Of a stretch of DNA of 11,191 nucleotides, positions 6,155 through 11,191 are shown in pieces. The DNA comes from Clostridiaceae bacterium. GTDB lineage: Bacteria > Bacillota > Clostridia > Saccharofermentanales > Fastidiosipilaceae. The notes under the pieces are model-generated. The model was not told the DNA's origin, made no database searches, and was given only the letters and a program-made list of their open reading frames with translations. The stretch spans positions 1 to 11,191 of the forward strand of contig JAAZJE010000014.1 in the NCBI GenBank assembly GCA_012800515.1, in the 5' to 3' direction. A program made the position numbers and the translations under genes. Every line of letters starts with the position of its first letter. Positions within the stretch are counted from its first letter, which is position 1.

Positions 6155-7225
6155 CTACGCGCCCTTTCCGTCAATATACGATCGGCTATTATAAGTCTCC
6201 GTCACAATGCGCTGCCAATCCTCATAGACGGAACTTCCGTCGCGATCTGTCGCATCGAAGGAAATATTTGCCGCTTCCGCGGCGGCGCGGTCTGGAAAAA
6301 GCGCAAAGACTGTCGGTCCGCTACCGCTCAGTTGAGTATGCAGGGCACCGAGATCTGCCAGTCGACTACGCAAGGCGGCTACAGTATTATGGTATTCATC
6401 GAGTGCTTCAAAATCATTTTTCAGTGCCGACCATAAAATTCTGTCCGGTTGTGTCCAGGAAAAAGAGCGTATATGCTCCTCGGTGTCGATCATTTCAATT
6501 TCCGTAACCGTGCTTTCACCGACAGTCAGCCCATCCCAAGCCGCAAAAGCAGCTCCGGCACTTACCTGTCGGGGCGGTATGAGTAGCAGAACTCCCAGCT
6601 TCGGCAGGGGCGGCAAAGGATATACCTCTCCTCTCACCCCGGAACAAAGAGCCGTCTCCCCGTAAAGGAAATAAGGCACATCGCTGCCGAGAGTCTGAGC
6701 GAGATTGGGTAGATTTGTTTCGAAATTAATCGCTTCAAACAGTTCGTTCAGCACCAAGAGTACAGTTGCCGCATTGGAACTTCCCCCTCCCAGACCGGCT
6801 CCCGTCGGTATGCGCTTGTGTAAATCCAGCGCGAAAAAGCGATACGGCCGCACACTATCTTCCGACAAGGGAAGCTGCTTAATAAAATCTGCATAATATA
6901 CATTCATGGCGCGAAGGCAAAGATTGCTCTCATTCAAAGGCGATTCAACATCTCCTCTGACAGTAATACGCATCAGCCAATTACCCAACTCATATTGCAC
7001 ACTCTTTGCGGATGAATCGGGCGGCGGTATATAGCTCTGCAGAGTAGCGCGAGTCGCACACGGCGGGCTATAACGGAACCTAATATCGTCTGCATATTCC
7101 AACTCCTGCATAACCGTTGTCAGGCGATGCAGGCCGATTTCCGGAATTACCGGTCCGATTTGTAAAAAGAGATTAATTTTGCTGCGACTGAGGAGACAAA
7201 ATTCACTCAACGGTCGGCTCTGCAT
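6155..7225 (-). CDS. ispE: 4-diphosphocytidyl-2-C-methyl-D-erythritol kinase
   Basis: IspE, the GHMP-superfamily kinase that phosphorylates CDP-ME with ATP in the MEP isoprenoid pathway. Motif 1 is RSKINLFLQIG at 14-24 (K16 expected in the active site), the ATP loop is PTGAGLGGGSSNAA at 140-153, D182 in GSDVPYF is the expected catalytic aspartate, and LSGSGPTVFALF at 299-310 is motif 3. At 356 residues it is clearly longer than the usual 280-300; extra length sits around 57-80 and 108-127, and in a C-terminal tail after about 345. The usual DGYH motif reads EIGLH at 29-33, keeping the histidine. The frame opens at a TTG at 7249, but GGAGG at 7237-7233 places the start at the ATG at 7225. It diverges from fhs. 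No terminator is evident before the acn promoter. Confidence 0.93.
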   Translation of the reverse strand: MQSRPLSEFCLLSRSKINLFLQIGPVIPEIGLHRLTTVMQELEYADDIRFRYSPPCATRATLQSYIPPPDSSAKSVQYELGNWLMRITVRGDVESPLNESNLCLRAMNVYYADFIKQLPLSEDSVRPYRFFALDLHKRIPTGAGLGGGSSNAATVLLVLNELFEAINFETNLPNLAQTLGSDVPYFLYGETALCSGVRGEVYPLPPLPKLGVLLLIPPRQVSAGAAFAAWDGLTVGESTVTEIEMIDTEEHIRSFSWTQPDRILWSALKNDFEALDEYHNTVAALRSRLADLGALHTQLSGSGPTVFALFPDRAAAEAANISFDATDRDGSSVYEDWQRIVTETYNSRSYIDGKGA

Positions 7226-7232
7226 TAGATTT

Positions 7233-7237
7233 CCTCC
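7233..7237 (-). promoter_or_regulatory. Ribosome binding site that fixes the ispE start
   Basis: GGAGG on the minus strand, seven bases before the ATG at 7225. It lies downstream of the alternative TTG at 7249, which would put it inside the coding region, so the ATG is preferred. Confidence 0.8.
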
Positions 7238-7255
7238 ATCTAAAGACAATACTTG

Positions 7256-7268
7256 TGGTATTATACCA
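7256..7268. promoter_or_regulatory. Symmetric divergent promoter core of ispE and fhs
   Basis: The 13-base sequence TGGTA-TTA-TACCA is an inverted repeat with five-base arms. Read on the plus strand it is the extended -10 TGG-TATTAT (hexamer 7259-7264) for fhs; read on the minus strand it is the perfect extended -10 TGG-TATAAT (hexamer 7265-7260) for ispE. Neither side has a recognisable -35 at 17 bases. Predicted starts are near 7271 and 7253, giving leaders of about 28 bases to both start codons, each with a good ribosome binding site. Confidence 0.7.
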
Positions 7269-7298
7269 GCAAAGCACCACTAAGAATGGGAGACATAA

Positions 7299-8972
7299 AT
7301 GGGTAAACAAATTACTACTGAAAAAAAGCACACTGTTCGACCGCTAAGCGAAGTTATCGCCGATTTGGGAATCCAAACCGATGAGTATATTCCCTATGGC
7401 TGGGATAAGGCAAAACTGCGAGTTGAGACACTCAACGAGCGTCTCGCCGCCGAACCACAAGGCAAGCTGGTTTTGGTAACCGCAATCAACCCCACACCGG
7501 CCGGCGAGGGTAAGACGACCATTACCATCGGTCTGGGACAGGCTCTCCATGCTGCCGGGCATAAATCACTGATCTGCCTGCGCGAACCTTCTCTGGGTCC
7601 CGTTTTCGGCGTAAAAGGCGGAGCGACCGGCGGCGGCGAAGCATCTATCACCCCTATGGAGTCGATAAATCTGCATTTTACCGGCGATATAGGTGCCATC
7701 ACCGCAGCGAACAATCTGGCCGCAGCGGTTCTGGACAACCATATATACCAGGGAAATGAGTTAAATATAGACCCGACTCGCATTTTCTGGAAACGTTGCC
7801 TCGATATGAACGACCGCGCCTTACGCAATATCGTGATCGGATTGGGCGGTAGATCTAACGGTGTTCCCCGTGAGGATCACTGGCAGATAAGCGTCGCATC
7901 TGAGGTTATGGCCGTGTTCTGCCTGTCCAAGAATCGTCGGGATCTTCGTGAGCGACTCGGTAAGATGGTTGTGGCTTTTACTTATGACAATAAGCCGGTC
8001 ACCACGGCAGATCTCAAAGTCGACGGTGCCATGGCCGCTTTGCTGGTTGATGCTTTTGACCCCAACCTCGTTCAATCCCTGAACGGCAGCCCTGTTCTCG
8101 TCCACGGAGGACCTTTTGCCAATATCGCCCACGGCTCGAACAGTATCGCCGCAACGCGTCTGGCGCTTAAACTCGGTGATATCGTTGTTACCGAAGCCGG
8201 CTTCGGTGCCGACCTGGGAGCCGAAAAATTTGTCGACATCACCTCACGTGCCGGAGAATTCGCTCCACAGGCCATTGTCGTTGTGGCCACTGTACGGGCA
8301 CTGAAGTATAACGGCGGCGTTGCCCGTGCCAACCTCGACAGTGAGAACGTCGAAGCCATGCTGGCCGGTACCGCTAACCTGGTTCGTCATATTGAGAATC
8401 TTAAGAACTTTGCGGTTCCTGTCACGATCGCCATCAACCGCTTCCCCTCCGATACCGAAGCCGAGCTCAAATCCCTCTCCGATGTCTGCACCGCAAACGG
8501 CGTCACGTCGGCGGTCGTGACCGCCTTTACCGAAGGCGGCGACGGTTGCCGGGAATTGCTGGGTAATGTTCTGGATATGCTCGACACCGAAGAGCCTCGC
8601 CCCCTGACCCCGCTCTATGATTTGTCACTCAGCTATCGTGATAAGCTCGATAAAATCGCCAAGACAATCTACGGCGCCGGACGAGTCGACTGGAGCAAGG
8701 AGGCGCTGCGGAATCTGCGCCGTTTCGAACGTGCCGGTTATAAAAACCTGCCGATTTGCGTGGCAAAAACTCAGTACTCGCTTTCCGATGACCCTACTAT
8801 GCTGGGTGCACCCAAGGACTATGTCTTCACCGTGCGTGATGTTCAGCTCAGCGCCGGTGCCGGCTTTATCGTCTGCCTGGCCGGGGAAATCATGACTATG
8901 CCGGGACTGCCGCCAAAACCGGCGGCGGAGGACATAGAGATCGACGGAGAGCAGATCCTCGGTATTTTCTGA
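7299..8972 (+). CDS. fhs: Formate-tetrahydrofolate ligase
   Basis: Fhs joins formate to tetrahydrofolate with ATP, making 10-formyl-THF for purine synthesis and, in acetogens, the methyl branch of the Wood-Ljungdahl pathway. The 557-residue length is typical. The nucleotide loop is NPTPAGEGKTT at 64-74, followed by REPSLGPVFGVKGGATGGG at 95-113, HFTGDIGAITAANNL at 126-140 and, near the middle, a VHGGPFANIAHGSNS block, all hallmarks of the family. GGGAG six bases before the ATG at 7299 is a good ribosome binding site. It is a single-gene unit: a divergent promoter on the left and a strong terminator about 30 bases after the TGA. folD, fchA or other folate genes are absent from the window, so an acetogenic role cannot be claimed; a biosynthetic or purine/amino-acid-degrading role is equally possible. 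Confidence 0.97.
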   Translation: MGKQITTEKKHTVRPLSEVIADLGIQTDEYIPYGWDKAKLRVETLNERLAAEPQGKLVLVTAINPTPAGEGKTTITIGLGQALHAAGHKSLICLREPSLGPVFGVKGGATGGGEASITPMESINLHFTGDIGAITAANNLAAAVLDNHIYQGNELNIDPTRIFWKRCLDMNDRALRNIVIGLGGRSNGVPREDHWQISVASEVMAVFCLSKNRRDLRERLGKMVVAFTYDNKPVTTADLKVDGAMAALLVDAFDPNLVQSLNGSPVLVHGGPFANIAHGSNSIAATRLALKLGDIVVTEAGFGADLGAEKFVDITSRAGEFAPQAIVVVATVRALKYNGGVARANLDSENVEAMLAGTANLVRHIENLKNFAVPVTIAINRFPSDTEAELKSLSDVCTANGVTSAVVTAFTEGGDGCRELLGNVLDMLDTEEPRPLTPLYDLSLSYRDKLDKIAKTIYGAGRVDWSKEALRNLRRFERAGYKNLPICVAKTQYSLSDDPTMLGAPKDYVFTVRDVQLSAGAGFIVCLAGEIMTMPGLPPKPAAEDIEIDGEQILGIF

Positions 8973-8999
8973 TCCCGCAAAATCCCAGACACAAAGAGA

Positions 9000-9039
9000 C
9001 GCGTGAGCGGCGATTTGCGGCTCACGCGCTTTCCTTTTT
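9000..9039 (+). terminator. Rho-independent terminator of fhs
   Basis: A nine-pair stem CGCGTGAGC (9000-9008) / GCTCACGCG (9020-9028) with an 11-base loop that can close two further G-C pairs, followed by CTTTCCTTTTT. It starts 28 bases after the fhs stop. On the minus strand the sequence after the hairpin is TCTCTTTGTG, so it may also stop transcription coming from the convergent ydbC-like gene. Confidence 0.8.
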
Positions 9040-9048
9040 CGAGTCGCA

Positions 9049-9077
9049 CCGCCTAGGTAGTCCACCTACGATGGCGG
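9049..9077 (-). other. Hairpin overlapping the 3' end of the ydbC-like gene
   Basis: CCGCC-TAGGT (9049-9058) pairs with ACCTA (9064-9068) and GGCGG (9073-9077), with a four-base bulge and a five-base loop. It spans the TAG stop of the ydbC-like gene and has no U-tract on the minus strand, so it is not a normal terminator by itself. It may stabilise the mRNA end or be chance pairing in GC-rich codons. Confidence 0.3.
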
Positions 9078-9689
9078 ATGATTATTCGTTTCCGGCAACG
9101 GCAACTGATTTCCCGACGGCGGTGAAGAAGAATAGCCCTGCGGCTCCCCTACCCCCTTGTTGCTCTGTTCTATGTTCTGTACGCCGACGGCGCTTCGCGA
9201 TTCCTCCTCTCCGGAGAACTCGGCGACACTATGTCCCATGCCGTACCATTCTTCCAGAATCTGCATCAGTTTTTTGGTTTCCTTGTCACTCAGCGCCACC
9301 CCCCGCGACATGCGGGTGCGCTCGGGGTTCCACTCTCGTATGTCGAGGCGAGCCGGTCTGTCGTTCCAGGCAACAATATTTACCTCCTTGTTCCAACCGC
9401 TCTTTGATGTGGATAAAGTGCCGATCGTCCGTCTGATTTGGAAAATTACCAATTTGTCCCGCTTTCGACCGTAGTTCCCACCTCGTTGCTGAGACTGATC
9501 CCCAGGCATAGGGGCATTGGCCGGGCCTCCCGAAAAGCCGCCGCCGGATCTCGGAGCGTTCTCTGCGGATATTGAGCCGGCAATAGGCGTTGTCGAGGAA
9601 GTGCCCGTCGATGTCGAGCCGCTGAACGGCATTGCCGGGGGGTCACCCGCCGGTGTCGGGGAATTAAAGTTAGATTGATTGTAGTTCAT
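9066..9689 (-). CDS. YdbC/PC4-like single-stranded DNA-binding protein with disordered flanks
   Basis: A 207-residue protein with a central PC4/YdbC-like domain at about 80-149 (VIFQIRRTIGTLS, a KEVNIVAWN strand, RLDIREWNP, then a helix SDKETKKLMQILEEW). PC4-fold proteins such as Lactococcus YdbC bind single-stranded DNA or RNA non-specifically; the exact role in Bacillota is not settled. Unlike typical YdbC, which is little more than the domain, this one has an N-terminal arm of about 78 residues rich in Ser, Thr, Gly, Pro and Asn, and a C-terminal tail of about 55 residues that begins acidic (FSGEEES) and ends Pro/Ser-rich. No membrane segment or signal peptide is seen. The frame opens at an ATG at 9704, but GGAGGT at 9702-9697 fixes the ATG at 9689. 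Single-gene unit, converging on fhs; an inverted repeat lies upstream. Confidence 0.8.
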   Translation of the reverse strand: MNYNQSNFNSPTPAGDPPAMPFSGSTSTGTSSTTPIAGSISAENAPRSGGGFSGGPANAPMPGDQSQQRGGNYGRKRDKLVIFQIRRTIGTLSTSKSGWNKEVNIVAWNDRPARLDIREWNPERTRMSRGVALSDKETKKLMQILEEWYGMGHSVAEFSGEEESRSAVGVQNIEQSNKGVGEPQGYSSSPPSGNQLPLPETNNHPPS

Positions 9690-9696
9690 TGCGCTG

Positions 9697-9702
9697 ACCT
9701 CC
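9697..9702 (-). promoter_or_regulatory. Ribosome binding site that fixes the ydbC-like start
   Basis: GGAGGT on the minus strand, seven bases before the ATG at 9689. The upstream in-frame ATG at 9704 would use this site as codons, and nothing comparable lies before it. Confidence 0.75.
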
Positions 9703-9705
9703 ATG

Positions 9706-9731
9706 TCAGAATATTGTTACTCACATTCTGA
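9706..9731. repeat. Inverted repeat upstream of the ydbC-like gene
   Basis: TCAGAAT (9706-9712) and ATTCTGA (9725-9731) form a perfect 7-base inverted repeat with a 12-base spacer, ending 16 bases before the start codon. It could be a repressor operator or a leader stem-loop. The -10 of this gene is not obvious; a poor TAACAAT-type match lies inside the spacer on the minus strand. Confidence 0.5.
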
Positions 9732-9750
9732 ATGATTGTTGCAGTCGATA

Positions 9751-9772
9751 TTTTGTCTTTTTTTCGACAAAA
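9751..9772. repeat. A/T-rich inverted repeat between thiN and ydbC-like gene
   Basis: TTTTGTC (9751-9757) and GACAAAA (9766-9772) flank eight bases that are nearly all T on the plus strand. It lies directly after the thiN hairpin. The repeated TTTGTC words on the minus strand make a -35 reading tempting (TTGTCA or TTGTCG), but no -10 sits at the right distance. Probably part of the terminator U-tract region or an UP-like element. Confidence 0.35.
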
Positions 9773-9774
9773 AA

Positions 9775-9801
9775 TGACAAACGCCGCCTTTCGGGGCGGC
9801 G
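9775..9801 (-). terminator. Rho-independent terminator of thiN
   Basis: On the minus strand CGCCGCC (9801-9795) pairs with GGCGGCG (9788-9782) around a six-base CCGAAA loop, followed by TTTGTCATTTTTTG. It begins 24 bases after the thiN stop and closes the rpe-thiN unit. Confidence 0.8.
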
Positions 9802-9825
9802 GTCTTTGATTGAATTATACGGTAT

Positions 9826-10575
9826 TCAGTTTTCGGAGGTCAGGCAGACCAGGAGATTTCCGGTTGCAAAGCTGATCGTGAAGAAATTGTTCCCCGGTAC
9901 CGGTTCATTGCTGATTCCCCGCGCCTCTTTTCGAGCAAGACAGGAATCGGTCAACGACCAGCGCAGATTTTCGGTCGTCACACCGCAAACCTCACGTGTC
10001 AGCGGTAGCAGAGAAATGTACAAATCGCGGTCTGTGTCAGCCAAACTTGCCTGGAAATCTGTTAAATCGACTCGACAACGATCCGGGCCGACCATAGGGA
10101 TCAAGACACTGCGACCGTCGGTCAAGAGGGTTCGCACGCCTTCTCCGGCCTTATCCAGTGCTAAATATAGGGTGGCAAGAGTATGATCCGGACGCTCAGC
10201 GCTCATTGCGCCGAGCAGAACAATCATGTCCGCTCCTTCCCTAACGGCTAAATTCAAAGCCAGTTCAGTATCCGTTTCGTCCTTATCGCGATCATACAGT
10301 TGGCAGGCAACATCGTTCAGAAGCGGATCGGCGGATGCCTCCTCTGGGAGTGAATCCAGATCGCCGACCAGAAGGTCGGGACGGCATCCCAGGTTTTTTA
10401 AATGAGACCAGCCGCCGTCCACGGCGATAATGCGCGTAGCGGAAATAATCAGACGTTCGGTGAAGGAATTGATTTCACAAGAACCGTTCAGTGAAAGAAG
10501 AACGCAACCGCTCTGCCGAATTTCCGTGGGTCGAAGCGCGGCAAAATATGTGTAGGTTTCTTCACATGCAGACAT
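9826..10575 (-). CDS. thiN: Thiamine pyrophosphokinase
   Basis: ThiN transfers pyrophosphate from ATP to thiamine, giving thiamine diphosphate. The 249-residue protein carries the family motifs: AVDGGWSHLK at 51-60, PDLLVGDLDS at 66-75 (metal-binding aspartates), RDKDETDTELAL at 96-107, RPDHT at 128-132, and the C-terminal GISNEP thiamine-binding stretch at 219-224. The usual GGRxDH reads SAERPDH, so the double glycine before the arginine is lost. It is a little longer than the usual 210-220 because of an N-terminal lead of about 20 residues. The start is not settled: a TTG at 10596, one base after the rpe stop, keeps the frame open and would be translationally coupled, but neither it nor the ATG at 10575 has a clear ribosome binding site. 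Order rpe-thiN is common in Bacillota, usually downstream of rsgA. Confidence 0.9.
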   Translation of the reverse strand: MSACEETYTYFAALRPTEIRQSGCVLLSLNGSCEINSFTERLIISATRIIAVDGGWSHLKNLGCRPDLLVGDLDSLPEEASADPLLNDVACQLYDRDKDETDTELALNLAVREGADMIVLLGAMSAERPDHTLATLYLALDKAGEGVRTLLTDGRSVLIPMVGPDRCRVDLTDFQASLADTDRDLYISLLPLTREVCGVTTENLRWSLTDSCLARKEARGISNEPVPGNNFFTISFATGNLLVCLTSEN

Positions 10576-10597
10576 CTTCGGAGAGCGGTGGGACAAA

Positions 10598-11191
10598 TCA
10601 AACTAAAATGTCCGTTCCACGGCGGGCGGCGGCGCGCAACTCGGCAATCGAGCGCGTCGGGTCACCGGCGTTAAAAACGGCACTGCCGGCCACAAAGGCA
10701 TTGGCACCGGCGGCACGGGCTATTCCGATCGTATCAACGGAAATACCGCCGTCTACCTGCAGATGAATGTCCAATCCGCGTTCGTCGATTATGGCGCGCA
10801 GACGGCGAATCTTGTCGGTTACCGCAGGAATATATTTCTGTCCACCGTAGCCTGGATTGACGCTCATCAGCAGAACCAGATCCAGTTCCGGTAAAATCTC
10901 ATCCAAAACGGAGAGTGGGGTTGCCGGATTCAAAGCGACACCGGCCGAAACTCCTTCGTCCTTAATCGCTTGAATAACCCTGTGCAGGTGCGTACAGGCA
11001 TCGGGATGAACCACAATCGTATCGGCTCCGGCCTTGGCAAACTCGCGCACATACAGAGGTGCGGTATCGATCATCAAATGGCAGTCGAGCGGCAGATCGG
11101 TTGAACGGCGAATCGCCTCGACAATCGGAAAACCGAAAGACATATTCGGAACATAGATCCCGTCCATAACATCAATGTGAATCCAGTCACA
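10598..11191 (-). CDS. rpe: Ribulose-phosphate 3-epimerase, C-terminal 197 residues (runs off window)
   Basis: The frame runs to the right edge, so roughly the first 20-25 residues are outside the window; the internal ATG at 11167 is not the start. The enzyme is a TIM-barrel that interconverts ribulose 5-phosphate and xylulose 5-phosphate in the pentose phosphate pathway. Visible landmarks, in order: WIHIDVMDG with the metal-binding His and catalytic Asp, LDCHLMID with the second metal His, LLMSVNPGYGGQKYIP (phosphate-loop region), HLQVDGGIS with the second catalytic Asp, and AGANAFVAGSAVF near the end. All key residues in the visible part are kept. It ends in TGA 22 bases before the thiN ATG, so the two are cotranscribed from a promoter outside the window. 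Confidence 0.95.
   Translation of the reverse strand, partial: CDWIHIDVMDGIYVPNMSFGFPIVEAIRRSTDLPLDCHLMIDTAPLYVREFAKAGADTIVVHPDACTHLHRVIQAIKDEGVSAGVALNPATPLSVLDEILPELDLVLLMSVNPGYGGQKYIPAVTDKIRRLRAIIDERGLDIHLQVDGGISVDTIGIARAAGANAFVAGSAVFNAGDPTRSIAELRAAARRGTDILV

Noticed and set aside
5998..6174. Aconitase extended to 6174 by 59 residues.
   Set aside because: The added residues lack aconitase similarity, overlap ispE and cover the probable promoter; AGGAG points to the ATG at 5997.
7394..9065. Several minus-strand frames of 66-146 residues opposite fhs.
   Set aside because: They are shadows of the GC-rich fhs coding frame, with no ribosome binding sites and no protein-family features.
9066..9110. 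LPET near the C-terminus of the ydbC-like protein, resembling a sortase LPxTG signal.
   Set aside because: There is no glycine after the T, no hydrophobic anchor or positive tail, and no signal peptide; the tail is simply Pro/Ser/Asn-rich.
1..11191. A defence island, mobile element or biosynthetic cluster.
   Set aside because: All recognised genes are housekeeping or small stand-alone metabolic genes; no transposase, integrase, nuclease, toxin or array repeat was seen, and tRNA-Glu shows no attachment-site duplicate or adjacent integrase.

Overview
The window looks like ordinary chromosomal core sequence from a Bacillota bacterium, most likely a clostridial anaerobe. Pointers are a short DUF1858 'hybrid-cluster-associated' disulfide protein, an Fhs-type formate-tetrahydrofolate ligase, a YdbC/PC4-type protein, the adjacent pair rpe-thiN, an Aquifex-type short aconitase next to citrate synthase, and strong AGGAGG-like ribosome binding sites. 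Genus cannot be told from the sequence alone. I see no transposase, integrase, phage gene, CRISPR array, toxin-antitoxin pair or recognisable defence system.

Layout, left to right. Bases 1-2463 are all minus strand: the 5' part of a zinc-ribbon protein that leaves the window (1-268), a 92-residue DUF1858 protein (333-611), a PPK2-family polyphosphate kinase (732-1592) and a short-chain dehydrogenase (1636-2463). A plus-strand tRNA-Glu (CUC) lies at 2500-2574, followed by a strong hairpin that separates it from a convergent minus-strand pair, citrate synthase (2617-4032) and aconitase (4045-5997), transcribed aconitase first. ispE (6155-7225, minus) diverges from fhs (7299-8972, plus) through a 73-bp spacer with a palindromic -10 element. 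fhs converges on a ydbC-like gene (9066-9689, minus). The right end holds thiN (9826-10575, minus) and the 3' 197 codons of rpe (10598 to the right edge), both on the minus strand and probably cotranscribed.

Aconitase and citrate synthase together turn oxaloacetate and acetyl-CoA into isocitrate, the entry to 2-oxoglutarate and glutamate synthesis; no isocitrate dehydrogenase is in the window. Fhs feeds formate into the folate one-carbon pool, IspE serves the MEP isoprenoid pathway, Rpe the pentose phosphate pathway, and ThiN makes thiamine diphosphate, the cofactor of transketolase in that pathway. PPK2 links polyphosphate to nucleotide recharging. The genes are mostly short transcription units, not one system.

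I looked for an undescribed system and do not think the window has one. The most interesting signals are regulatory: a near-perfectly symmetric shared promoter between ispE and fhs, a similar shared -10 between the dehydrogenase gene and the tRNA, repeated use of extended -10 elements with poor -35 boxes, and an inverted repeat in the ydbC leader. Several start codons are moved from the longest reading frame because a clear ribosome binding site fixes an internal ATG (DUF1858 gene, acn, ispE, ydbC).
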